From: Tsukamurella pseudospumae
Lineage (GTDB): Bacteria > Actinomycetota > Actinomycetes > Mycobacteriales > Mycobacteriaceae
NCBI RefSeq assembly: GCF_001575205.1
Contig: NZ_LSRE01000017.1
Coordinates: forward strand, 1-64,000
Direction of reading: 5' to 3'
DNA length: 64,000 bases
Shown here: piece by piece, positions 8,850 through 20,838 of the stretch
How the letters are laid out: each line of letters opens with the position of its first letter
Position numbering within the stretch: position 1 is the first letter of the stretch
Position numbers and translations under genes: made by a program
The notes under the pieces: model-generated
Seen by the model: only the letters and a program-made list of their open reading frames with translations
The model's database searches: none
What the model was told of the DNA's origin: nothing

Positions 8850-9767
8850 TTAGTTCCGTACCTGGACGATGGTTTTGCCTGTGGCTCGTCGAGGCCCGTT
8901 GAACACCTCGATAGCGTCGTCGAGCGTGACGACGGTGCCAATGTTGGTCCGCAGGCGACCGTCGCGTACCCGATTAACGATCTCCGCGAGTTGCGTGCGG
9001 TCGGATTCAACGACGAAGTCGATGACGGTGCCGTTGTCCACGCGAGCCGTCGTCGGGCCGGCGATCGTCACGAGGGCTCCGCCGGACCGGACCAGCGCAG
9101 CCGAGCGTTCGGCGATGTCGCCTCCGAATAGGTCGAATACGAGGTCGACGGGGCCGACATCCTCTAGCTGCTCGCGTTCGAGGTCGACGAACTCGTTCGC
9201 GCCGAGGTCGAGGGCAATTTGACGGTCACCGGCCCGACCGGTACCGATGATGTAGGCGCCGAACTCGCGTGCGAGTTGAACGACCATCGATCCGACACCG
9301 CCTGCGGCGCCGTGTGCCAACACTGTCTGCCCCGGACGAAGACGACCGTGGTCGAGCAAGCCCTGCCACGCCGTCAGACCCGAAATAGGTAGCGACGCTC
9401 CGACCGTAAAGTCGACATCACCTGGCAGAGGGGCAAGATTGCGGGCCTCGACAGCCACAAACTCTGCAAGGGTCCCATCGCGAGTCCAGTCAGTGAAGCC
9501 AAACACACGCTGCCCCACCGTGATCCCCGCCGTGCCGTAACCCAACGCAGTGACGACCCCCGCCATCTCGTGCCCAGGAACCGCCGGTGTCCGATCCCGC
9601 TCAAGGCGATCAACCGAGCTCTCCGGCCAGGACAGCTCCCCCGGAGTGAAGCCCGACGCGTACACCTCGACGAGAACATCGTTGGTCGAGACCACCGGAT
9701 CGGGACGCTCACTCAAAACCATGCCCTCCGTACCGGCAGAAGGATCAGAGACCGTGATAGCCCTCAT
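8850..9767 (-). CDS. NADP-dependent zinc-independent MDR oxidoreductase (quinone-reductase type)
   Basis: This 305-residue medium-chain dehydrogenase has an N-terminal GroES-like domain (PAVPGHEMAGVVTALG) and a Rossmann domain with LAHGAAGGVGSMVVQLA near 150-166. The structural and catalytic zinc cysteines of alcohol dehydrogenases are absent, which places it with quinone/enone reductases. The ATG at 9767 follows AGAGGAACG. It is divergent from a LysR gene, a typical arrangement for an inducible detoxification enzyme (inference). Confidence 0.88.
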   Translation of the reverse strand: MRAITVSDPSAGTEGMVLSERPDPVVSTNDVLVEVYASGFTPGELSWPESSVDRLERDRTPAVPGHEMAGVVTALGYGTAGITVGQRVFGFTDWTRDGTLAEFVAVEARNLAPLPGDVDFTVGASLPISGLTAWQGLLDHGRLRPGQTVLAHGAAGGVGSMVVQLAREFGAYIIGTGRAGDRQIALDLGANEFVDLEREQLEDVGPVDLVFDLFGGDIAERSAALVRSGGALVTIAGPTTARVDNGTVIDFVVESDRTQLAEIVNRVRDGRLRTNIGTVVTLDDAIEVFNGPRRATGKTIVQVRN

Positions 9768-9872
9768 TTTTCATCGTTCCTCTCATCGCGAACCACTGCA
9801 GCCGCCATCCATCAGCGCACCCACCAGTCATCACAGCCGAGCCAAAGCATCTAGTCCAACGAAGCATTTTGA

Positions 9873-9889
9873 TAGACTCCATCTACAAT
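9873..9889. promoter_or_regulatory. LysR box (T-N11-A) overlapping a -10 element
   Basis: TAGA-N5-TCTA at 9873-9885 is a perfect T-N11-A dyad in the intergenic space of the divergent LysR/oxidoreductase pair. TACAAT at 9884-9889 fits a -10 hexamer for the LysR gene, so the regulator would control its own promoter. Confidence 0.55.
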
Positions 9890-9905
9890 AGAGATGAGGT
9901 AGCGG

Positions 9906-10814
9906 GTGGAACTTCGGCAGCTTCAGCACTTCGTCGCCGTCGCCGACGAGATGAGCTTCTCCCGAGCAGTTCAGCGCACCCACGTCGTCCAGTCGGCCCT
10001 GTCCACGTCGGTGAGCAAGCTGGAGAAAGAACTCGGCGTCGACCTCTTCGACCGCACGCGACAGCAGATCCGTCTCACCCCAGCCGGCGAGCAGTTCCAC
10101 AACCACGCCATACACGTGCTCCAGACCGCGCGTTACGCTAAGGAATCGATCGAAACCTTCCGTGGAGTACTGACCGGCACCGTCGACCTCGGCGCACTGA
10201 TCTCGTTCGGTCCACTCGATGTGCCGAAACTCTTGGGACAGTTCCACCGCGACTATCCGATGGTTCAGATTAGGTTGCGGCAGAGCCAAACCGGCTCCAA
10301 CGCCTACCTATCTGCAATCGCTCAGGGAGCACTCGATCTCGCTCTGATCTCCGCCCCCGACCGGTTTCCGGCCTCAGTCGAAATGCACCTGCTCGGTCAC
10401 GAACCCATGGTGTTCGCCTGTCGCCCCGACCATCGCCTCGCTGACCGCGGACATGTCAACATCACCGAACTCATCGACGACCACCTCATCGGCCTGCCTC
10501 CCCACTACAGCCTACGTCAGCTCGTTGACGATGCGTTCGCCACAGCTGGAGTTCATGCACACACCCCACACGAAATCGCGCTCGACTACACCATCGCCGC
10601 ACAGCTCATACACCACGGTCTCGGCACCGCGTTGATGCCCGCGAGCGAGGCCGTACGTTTTCCGCACCTCCGCGCACTCGAAGTGCGGCCCCGCATCACC
10701 TGGAAGATCTACCTCGCCTCAGCCGACCGCTCTCGACTCGCGCCAGCGACAGCCGAACTCGCCGACCGCCTCCTAGCAATCCGAACACCTGACTCAGACA
10801 CACGGGAGCGATAG
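9906..10814 (+). CDS. LysR-family transcriptional regulator
   Basis: This 302-residue LysR protein has an N-terminal winged HTH (LRQLQHFVAVADEMSFSRAVQRTHVVQSALSTSVSKLEKELG, residues 3-44) and a periplasmic-binding-like effector domain from about 90. The GTG start has GAGG seven bases upstream. It faces away from the oxidoreductase-cupin operon, which is its likely target. The inducer is unknown. Confidence 0.92.
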   Translation: MELRQLQHFVAVADEMSFSRAVQRTHVVQSALSTSVSKLEKELGVDLFDRTRQQIRLTPAGEQFHNHAIHVLQTARYAKESIETFRGVLTGTVDLGALISFGPLDVPKLLGQFHRDYPMVQIRLRQSQTGSNAYLSAIAQGALDLALISAPDRFPASVEMHLLGHEPMVFACRPDHRLADRGHVNITELIDDHLIGLPPHYSLRQLVDDAFATAGVHAHTPHEIALDYTIAAQLIHHGLGTALMPASEAVRFPHLRALEVRPRITWKIYLASADRSRLAPATAELADRLLAIRTPDSDTRER

Positions 10815-10943
10815 CCCCCGGAGCGATGGTGAGCAAGGGACCACCGAGCTCCCCTTACAGCCACAACAGTACGAGCGGTAACCCGCCTAGGACTGGCGCA
10901 CGGCCCTGACCGAAATGCCCAGAACTTCCCGATGGACTTCTGA

Positions 10944-10972
10944 GACGGCTCTTCGGACCCGGAAGGGCCGTC
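10944..10972 (-). terminator. terminator-like hairpin at the end of the crotonase gene
   Basis: An 11-bp stem (GACGGCTCTTC pairing with GGAAGGGCCGTC, one G-T pair) with a 6-base loop overlaps the crotonase stop codon. No T-run follows, as is common in actinobacteria. Confidence 0.45.
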
Positions 10973-11705
10973 AGCACCCCGTGAAGCGCGGCTCGCGCTT
11001 CTCGATCCGCGCCATGATGGCCTCCTTGAGATCCTCGGAGTCCCACACCGCGTGCAGCCGGGCCTCCTCGGCCTCGGTGAGCGGCTCGACGGCGACGTCG
11101 CTCTTGAACAGCGCCTTGTAGTTCTGCAGCGACAGCGGCGCGAGACCCGCGACGCCGCGGGCGAACTCGAGGGCGGCCTCGCGGTCGCCGATCGCGTTGG
11201 CGAAGCCCAGGTCCAGCAGCTTCTCGGCGCCGATCTTCTGCGCGGCCATCAGCACACCGCGGGCGTGGCCGCCGCCGACCAGGTCCTCGAGGCGGCGCAG
11301 CGTCCACTTGTCGATCGTGACGCCGAGTTTGGCGGCGGGGATCGCGATGGTGGCGCTGGGGTCCAGCACGCGCAGGTCCGCGAGCATCGCCATCTGCACG
11401 CCCGCCCCGACGGCCGGCCCGTTGACGGCGGCGACCAGGATCTGCTTCATCGCCTCGACCCGGCGGTAGAACCGGATGACGCGCTCCATGAAGTTCTTGT
11501 CCAGCACCGCGCCCGATCGCAGATCCGCCCCCGCGGAGAACACGGTGCCCTGCCCCGTGAGCACGATGACGAAGACCCCGTCGGCCTCCGCGCGGTCGAA
11601 CGCCGCCTCCAGGCCGTCCATGATCTCGGGATTGAGAGCGTTCCGCGCCTCCGGGCGCTGGAACTCGATGACGGCGACCTTCTCCTCCAGCGTGTAACCA
11701 ATCAT
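10971..11705 (-). CDS. enoyl-CoA hydratase/isomerase (crotonase) family protein
   Basis: This 244-residue crotonase has oxyanion-hole segments FSAGADLRS and AVNGPAVGAGVQMAM and the CoA-binding N-terminal beta strands. The catalytic Glu pair of true enoyl-CoA hydratases is not evident around KLGVTIDKWTLRRL, so the precise reaction is open. ATG 11705 is chosen over an upstream TTG. A TAGATT hexamer ends 7 bases before the ATG, suggesting a leaderless transcript. It is the first gene to the left of the tRNA cluster with the composition of the core genome. Confidence 0.85.
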   Translation of the reverse strand: MIGYTLEEKVAVIEFQRPEARNALNPEIMDGLEAAFDRAEADGVFVIVLTGQGTVFSAGADLRSGAVLDKNFMERVIRFYRRVEAMKQILVAAVNGPAVGAGVQMAMLADLRVLDPSATIAIPAAKLGVTIDKWTLRRLEDLVGGGHARGVLMAAQKIGAEKLLDLGFANAIGDREAALEFARGVAGLAPLSLQNYKALFKSDVAVEPLTEAEEARLHAVWDSEDLKEAIMARIEKREPRFTGC

Positions 11706-11775
11706 GGCCCGCAATCTACGCTACGGGGGTGAAGGATGTCGTCGTAGTCAGCGCTGGCCGAGAGTACCTTCTCGC

Positions 11776-11919
11776 GCCCACAACATCGACGACACCACCG
11801 TCACCGTCGTCCACCTCGGCACCGGCCAGCTCATCGCAACAAACAACATCCAGCCCGACAAGACCTACTGGCGCAACACGCAGAAAGCCCCCGGCCGATG
11901 GCCGGGGGCTTCCTCGTGA
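11776..11919 (+). pseudogene. remnant of an integrase-type transposase C-terminus
   Basis: The frame reads AHNIDDTTVTVVHLGTGQL, then IATNNIQPDKTYWRNTQKAPGRWPG, which resembles the beta-rich C-terminal tail of actinobacterial IS481/IS3-type transposases. No catalytic core or start precedes it. The resemblance is by eye, so the family is uncertain. It lies between the crotonase gene and the intact tRNA-Ala. Confidence 0.4.
11885..11911. terminator. strong bidirectional hairpin downstream of the tRNA genes
   Basis: A perfect 12-bp stem (AAGCCCCCGGCC / GGCCGGGGGCTT) surrounds a GAT loop, with A/T at the base on both sides. It lies about 33 bp beyond the 3' end of tRNA-Ala and would end the minus-strand tRNA transcript. 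Confidence 0.75.
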
Positions 11920-11943
11920 CCCATGTCGCGACTCATCATACTG

Positions 11944-12016
11944 TGGAGGCTAGGGGATTCGAACCCCTGACCCTCGCCTTGCAAAGGCGATGCTCTACCA
12001 ACTGAGCTAAGCCCCC
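11944..12016 (-). tRNA. tRNA-Ala(TGC)
   Basis: A complete cloverleaf is visible: acceptor GGGGGCT/AGCCTCC with one G-T pair, D arm GCTC/GAGC, anticodon stem TCGCC/GGCGA with loop TTTGCAA (anticodon TGC), T arm AGGGG/CCCCT with TTCGAAT, and discriminator A. CCA is not encoded. The acceptor differs from the broken Ala copy at 12129-12201, so the two are not a simple recent duplication. Confidence 0.93.
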
Positions 12017-12065
12017 GTATTCGGTTGTGCACCCAACAATTGGCGCCGTCCTACCGCCAAGCTAC

Positions 12066-12097
12066 GACCTTGTGGTGGACATGTCCACCACAAGGTC
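12066..12097. repeat. 32-bp perfect palindrome between the two Ala tRNA copies
   Basis: GACCTTGTGGTGGACA is followed directly by its exact reverse complement, with no spacer. It lies in the 112-bp spacer between the broken and intact tRNA-Ala. A palindrome this long could be a recombinase or regulator site, a mobile-element footprint, or a loopless hairpin in the tRNA precursor. Confidence 0.9.
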
Positions 12098-12128
12098 CCT
12101 GCTGGTCAAACCCCTCACCGGACCTGTC

Positions 12129-12201
12129 AGCTAGAGATAAGATTCGAACTCCTGACATCCGCCTTGCAAAGGCGGCGCTCTACCAACTGAGCTAAGGCCC
12201 C
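12129..12201 (-). pseudogene. degenerate tRNA-Ala(TGC), 3' end lost
   Basis: The 5' part is a normal tRNA-Ala: GGGGCCT acceptor strand, D arm, anticodon arm CCGCC-TTTGCAA-GGCGG and TTCGAAT. The 3' half of the T stem (CTTAT against AGGAG) and the 3' acceptor strand (CTCTAGC against GGGGCCT) do not pair. Its position just after tRNA-Ile is where the native Mycobacteriales tRNA-Ala sits, so the original gene appears to have lost its 3' end and been replaced by the copy at 11944-12016. Confidence 0.75.
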
Positions 12202-12212
12202 GGGACGGGGTG

Positions 12213-12289
12213 TGGTGGGCCTAGGAGGACTTGAACCTCCGACCTCTTCGTTATCAGCGAAGCGCTCTAACCGCCTGAGCTATAGGCCC
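12213..12289 (-). tRNA. tRNA-Ile(GAT), CCA encoded
   Basis: Acceptor GGGCCTA/TAGGCCC, D arm, anticodon stem-loop with CTGATAA (anticodon GAT) and T arm GGAGG-TTCAAGT-CCTCC all pair. CCA is encoded at 12213-12215. The order gyrA - DUF3566 - tRNA-Ile - tRNA-Ala is conserved in Mycobacteriales. Confidence 0.95.
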
Positions 12290-12342
12290 GTGAACCGAGG
12301 TGGAACATTACCAGCGCACCTCGGGTTCTACAAAACAGCTGG

Positions 12343-13053
12343 TCAGTCCCTATCTGCGAGGGTCACCTCGATGCCGCCCACGAGGTCGGCGCAGAGGTTG
12401 TAGATGAACGCGCCCACGGTGGCGAGCGCGGTCAGCAGGATCACGTTCGCGAGGCCGACGAGGCCCGCGTAGGTGAACACGTCACCGGCGGTCAGGAGGC
12501 TCGCACCGGCCTGCTCGTTGGTCAGCGTCTGGAAGCTGTCGTTGATCTTGCTCCACACGCCCATGCCGCTGAGCACGATGTACAGCGCGCCGACCGCGAT
12601 CATCCACACGAAGAACATCACCACCGAGATCACGCCGGTGACCTTGAACGTGGTCCACGGGTCGATGCTGCGCAGCTGCATCCCGGCCCGCACGGGACCG
12701 TTCGCGGCCTGCGTCTTCACGCCCGCGGCGCGGGCGGGAGTGCCGCCCACGGTGTGCAGGTTCGACGGTGCCGCCTCCTCCGGAGCCGCGGGAGCGGCCT
12801 CGCCGGCCGGGGTCGCGGCCGGAGCGGTGGCCGCGGGTGCGGCCTTCGCTAGGGGCGCCGTCGGTGCGACCTGATGGATCTTGTCGAGATCCGGCAGATC
12901 CTTGGGCAGCTCGTCACGTTCGACACCCTCGGTGGGCGCGTCGATGACGCGCCCGACATCGGTGTCGCGTCGCGGGATCCGGACGGGCTGGCGACCCGCC
13001 TCCGGCCCGGTCTCCGGCGGTCGGCCGCCGGGACCGGTTCCAGGGGTACTCAC
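12343..13053 (-). CDS. DUF3566 transmembrane protein
   Basis: This 236-residue protein has a long disordered Ala/Pro-rich N-terminal half, then the DUF3566 core: LRSIDPWTTFKVTGVISVVMFFVWMIAVGALYIVLSG (first membrane helix) and TYAGLVGLANVILLTALATVGAFIYNLCADLVGGIEVTL (second). The GTG 13053 start is preceded by AAGGAG. It lies 25 bp after gyrA and is the usual downstream partner of gyrA in this order. Its function is unknown; it is a small two-helix envelope protein. Confidence 0.9.
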   Translation of the reverse strand: MSTPGTGPGGRPPETGPEAGRQPVRIPRRDTDVGRVIDAPTEGVERDELPKDLPDLDKIHQVAPTAPLAKAAPAATAPAATPAGEAAPAAPEEAAPSNLHTVGGTPARAAGVKTQAANGPVRAGMQLRSIDPWTTFKVTGVISVVMFFVWMIAVGALYIVLSGMGVWSKINDSFQTLTNEQAGASLLTAGDVFTYAGLVGLANVILLTALATVGAFIYNLCADLVGGIEVTLADRD

Positions 13054-13078
13054 ATGGGCTCCTTCGAAGTCGCGGCGA

Positions 13079-15580
<2,502 letters not shown>

Positions 15581-15646
15581 GTCAAGTCCTTGTCGGTCAA
15601 GCGGTTCGACGGTGCGCGGCGGTCGCCCCGGAGGGCGACCTTCCGG

Positions 15647-17833
<2,187 letters not shown>

Positions 17834-17976
17834 CTACTCCTCTTCACGACGATGAACCCGCGTGGCGCGCCCTAATCGCCTCCCAGACGAATCCGACCTC
17901 GTTTCGGCGCGATCACCCCGGATTGCAATCGGATGCCCTCACGGCGACGCTGGGCCGCGAACCCGCAACCGCCCGC

Positions 17977-18519
17977 CTACCCGTACGTGTCGCGTGGACC
18001 CCGCCCGGGGACGTGCAACGGCCCCTTGCGCCAACTGGGCGCGCTGGGGCCCGTGATGTTCAGCGAGGTCACCACGCCCTGACCGACGGCGGCGTTGATC
18101 TTGGCCAGCAGCTGGGACTGCATGAGCCGCAGCTGCGTGGCCCATGCCGTCGACTCCGCCCGGACGTAGAGGACCTTCTCCCGGAGGTTCACGGGCTGTG
18201 CGTGCGCGGCCACGTCGGCGCCCACGACGGCGTCCCAACAGCCGAGAACCGTTCCCTCGCTGACCTTCTTGTCCCAACCCCGAGCCTTGGCGATACCCCC
18301 GATGAGGGCGCCGAAGGCCTGCGGATCACGGTTGTCCGGCGACGGCCCGCTCCACCGCTTGGAGCCCCGACGCAGCCGGCGCACCCCACCGGTCATCGGC
18401 TCGGAGCGGCCCTGGCCGACGGACTTGCCGGCCGCCTTCGCGGCTGCGCGCGCCTCTTCCAGCGCGCGCCGTGCGATGTCGGAGCCGTGCAGCTCCGCGT
18501 CACCGTTCGACCCGGTCAT
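17977..18519 (-). CDS. DUF721 (DciA-like) protein
   Basis: This 180-residue protein has the DUF721 core ([48 protein letters not shown], then [26 protein letters not shown]). Members between recF and gyrB are linked to DciA, the widespread loader/recruiter of the replicative helicase DnaB. ATG 18519 is preceded by GGGGAGG. In most relatives it follows recF directly; here four genes (18557-20791) separate them. Confidence 0.87.
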   Translation of the reverse strand: MTGSNGDAELHGSDIARRALEEARAAAKAAGKSVGQGRSEPMTGGVRRLRRGSKRWSGPSPDNRDPQAFGALIGGIAKARGWDKKVSEGTVLGCWDAVVGADVAAHAQPVNLREKVLYVRAESTAWATQLRLMQSQLLAKINAAVGQGVVTSLNITGPSAPSWRKGPLHVPGRGPRDTYG

Positions 18520-18556
18520 GCCGCCTCCCCGCACTCGCGAACTCGTGCCCCTCAGG

Positions 18557-19390
18557 CTACTCGCCGCCACTGACGGGTTCGGCGACGAAGAGGTCCGGAG
18601 CATCGAGTTCGTCCAGCAGTCCCCGGCAGCGTGCCTCGTCCCACTCACCCGGGTCCGACGGTGCCGCGGCCCCGTCGACGAGCAGTGCGTATCCGGTGCC
18701 CGGGCTACCCGTCCCCGCCCCGGCATGTCCGCCGACCACGTAGCCGCGCATCAGCGCGAGCCCGATCGCCGCGAGTTCCCCGTAGCCGACGGTGCTCGTG
18801 AACCCGAAGAGGCCGAACAGTCGCTGATAGTTCTCCGCGAGGCGCGCGCGGACCGTCCGTTCCGCGCGGTCGACGGCCGCCACCACGCGGTCCCGCTGCG
18901 GCCCCGCCGGCAACGAGGGCACCGCCATGGCGAGGGTCAGGTAGAGCCGCCACCGTCGGTCCTCGTCCCGATCGGCGAGGAGATCGTCGTCCGCGGATGC
19001 GCTCACCGCCCGCAGGAGTGCGGCCCGGCGCCCCGCCTCCATACGCAAAGTCGACGGATCGTCCCCGACGGCGCGCCGCACCACCCCGGTGGCCCGGGCG
19101 CCGCGGGTGGAGGCGGTCGGTAGCGCGTGCTCGGCGAGTGCGGCGAGGACGTCCGCGAGGAAGTCCTCACGCTGCGGCCAGCACCGATAGGCCGCAGTGC
19201 GGGAGACGTCCGCGTCGCGCACCACATCCTCGAGGCGGACGTGCTCGAGGCCGTTCCCTCCACGCTCGACGAAGACGCGATCGACGGCGGCGTCGAGGAC
19301 CCGGCGACGGGTCTCCTCGAGAGCGAGGCGCGGCCTCCGGCTCGGGGTTGTCCCGGATTTTGGTACTCGGGGTTCCAAGTTCGCGCTCAC
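18557..19390 (-). CDS. TetR-family repressor
   Basis: This 277-residue TetR protein has its DNA-binding region at about 33-80, with helix-turn-helix [26 protein letters not shown]. Its C-terminal ligand domain is longer than the usual ~130 residues. GTG 19390 is preferred because TACCAT ends exactly 6 bases upstream, the spacing of a leaderless promoter; ATG 19396 is in the same frame. That -10 lies on operator 1, so the protein should shut off itself and the divergent membrane gene. Confidence 0.85.
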   Translation of the reverse strand: MSANLEPRVPKSGTTPSRRPRLALEETRRRVLDAAVDRVFVERGGNGLEHVRLEDVVRDADVSRTAAYRCWPQREDFLADVLAALAEHALPTASTRGARATGVVRRAVGDDPSTLRMEAGRRAALLRAVSASADDDLLADRDEDRRWRLYLTLAMAVPSLPAGPQRDRVVAAVDRAERTVRARLAENYQRLFGLFGFTSTVGYGELAAIGLALMRGYVVGGHAGAGTGSPGTGYALLVDGAAAPSDPGEWDEARCRGLLDELDAPDLFVAEPVSGGE

Positions 19391-19435
19391 CGACATATGG
19401 TACTCGGTGTACCAAGTTGGTACGCCAAGTACCAA
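19360..19435. promoter_or_regulatory. three TetR-type operator palindromes
   Basis: Site 2, TTGGTACGCCAAGTACCAA (19417-19435), is perfect. Site 1 is TGGTAC-TCGGT-GTACCA (19398-19414), also perfect. Site 3 is TTGGTAC-TCGGG-GTTCCAA (19360-19378), with one mismatch, inside the repressor's first codons. All share the half-site TTGGTAC and a 5-bp spacer. Sites 1 and 2 are 20 bp centre to centre, two helical turns. Confidence 0.85.
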
Positions 19436-19446
19436 AGGAGAGGGAC

Positions 19447-19917
19447 ATGATCCAGAACACGGACATTCGGGCCCCGCACGCACCGTCGGCCCGGACGAAC
19501 GGCACCGTCGTCGCGTACGGGCTGGGCGCACTCGTGACCGCCGGCGCGCTCGTGTACGCGGTCGTCGATCAGCTCGCGGTCGGGGGCCTCGACGGCCACC
19601 TGCACCGCCTCTACGATCCGGTGGGGAAGTACGGCGAGGCCGCGCCGCTCTACGGCTACCTGTACGCGGTCGGCGTGATCGGCCTGCTCTGCTGGTGGGC
19701 GAACCTTCGGCGAGCCGTGCGCGGCGCGCGCGGAACCCGCCGCCTCGGCGTGATCACCCTCGTCGTCGCGCTGCTGCCCGTCGCGGCTCCCCTCGTCCTG
19801 CAGGAGTACGGGCAGCCGGTGATCCCCGTGCAGCTCATCGCCGGGTATCTCGTCGCCTGGCTCCTCGGGCTCGTCGGCGTCGTTCTCGCCGGCCGCGCAA
19901 CGACGCCGGGGGCGTGA
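19447..19917 (+). CDS. four-helix membrane protein, divergent from TetR
   Basis: This 156-residue protein has hydrophobic segments at about 22-44, 74-92, 106-122 and 128-150. No transporter motif is recognised. ATG 19447 has an AAAGGAG site that starts inside operator 2, so repressor binding would block its transcription. A small exporter or stress membrane protein under TetR control is a guess from context. Confidence 0.75.
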   Translation: MIQNTDIRAPHAPSARTNGTVVAYGLGALVTAGALVYAVVDQLAVGGLDGHLHRLYDPVGKYGEAAPLYGYLYAVGVIGLLCWWANLRRAVRGARGTRRLGVITLVVALLPVAAPLVLQEYGQPVIPVQLIAGYLVAWLLGLVGVVLAGRATTPGA

Positions 19918-19928
19918 TCGGAGAACGG

Positions 19929-20414
19929 TCAGTGGCGCTGCCGGAGCGCGGCGTCCACCGCCGGATCACGCAATCCGGACAGGAACTGCAGCGTGTGCGG
20001 GGGTGTCGACGGGTTCGCCGCGACGGCGACGCGCAGGGCGGGCAGGTTGTGCGCGATCTCGTCCAGATGCTGCTGCGGTGTAGCAGGATTCGCGGCCGCG
20101 ACCTCCGCGGGCGGCAGGGCGCCGGCGGCGTTGGGCGGAAACGGCGCCGGGCCCGGGCCCATCGCGGGCCGAGGCCCGGTGCCCGCCGACACCCTCGCCA
20201 TGACGTCGTTGAACAGGCCCGACACGTAGGCACCGCCGACGAGCACCACCACCGCACACAGCAGGATCAGCAGCCCCGGCAGCACGGTGTACGCGCTGTT
20301 GAACGCGATGACGGCCAGCACCAGCAGCACCGCCGCCACCGCCGGCCCGGCGACCTTGTTCACGAACACTCGTCCCGCACCGACCGCGAGACCTCCGAGC
20401 AACCGCTCCACCAT
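19929..20414 (-). CDS. membrane protein with variant leucine-rich-repeat-like C-terminus
   Basis: This 161-residue protein has two membrane helices (AVAAVLLVLAVIAFNSAY and VLPGLLILLCAVVVLVGGAY), then a linker and two copies of a helical motif built around NPATPQQHLDEIAHNLPALRVAVAANPSTPPHTLQFL. This resembles variant leucine-rich repeats (NPxTP followed by L..L....P.VR). Its ATG overlaps the stop of the next gene upstream by one base (TGATG), so the two are translationally coupled. Function unknown. Confidence 0.7.
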   Translation of the reverse strand: MVERLLGGLAVGAGRVFVNKVAGPAVAAVLLVLAVIAFNSAYTVLPGLLILLCAVVVLVGGAYVSGLFNDVMARVSAGTGPRPAMGPGPAPFPPNAAGALPPAEVAAANPATPQQHLDEIAHNLPALRVAVAANPSTPPHTLQFLSGLRDPAVDAALRQRH

Positions 20415-20791
20415 CAGTACGCCCCTGAGCATTCCGCCGCGATCGGCGCCGCGTTCCGGTAGTAGGCCGACACCGAGAACGTACCGGTCATCTTGTCCAG
20501 TGCCTTCCCCGCGTCCTGCACCTCGCTCTTCGGGTAGTGCGAGGCGGCGGAGGCGAGCCCGTCGAGATCGACGACGTACGTGCTGTCGTCGCTCACCTTC
20601 GCAGAGGCCTTCGAGTAGGCCGAGCACAGATCGGACGTCGAGGTCTCCGCCCAGAAGGTCAACGAACCGATGAACACGACCAGCGCCACGAGCGCCGCCC
20701 CGCCCACGATCGGCGCCACGACCTCACGGTTCGGGCCCGACGGTGCCGGGCCCGGCCCCGGCGGAACGCCCGGTCCAGGATTCATCGCCAT
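20414..20791 (-). CDS. membrane-anchored hypothetical protein
   Basis: This 125-residue protein has a Pro/Gly-rich N-terminus, one membrane helix at about 28-46 (PIVGGAALVALVVFIGSLTFW), and an extracytoplasmic helical domain with two Cys (DLCSAYSKA and AAECSGAY) that could form a disulfide. The ATG at 20791 follows GGGGAG. It is the first gene of a two-gene unit between recF and the TetR divergon. No family recognised. Confidence 0.65.
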   Translation of the reverse strand: MAMNPGPGVPPGPGPAPSGPNREVVAPIVGGAALVALVVFIGSLTFWAETSTSDLCSAYSKASAKVSDDSTYVVDLDGLASAASHYPKSEVQDAGKALDKMTGTFSVSAYYRNAAPIAAECSGAY

Positions 20792-20838
20792 CGCGGCACT
20801 CCCCTTCGAAAGATCCTCGCTACGAAGGAGAACGGTAG

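Noticed and set aside
18557-20791. A new phage-defence system
   Set aside because: No nuclease, NTPase or toxin motif is visible in the four genes; a TetR-regulated membrane gene plus an unknown membrane pair is all that can be supported.
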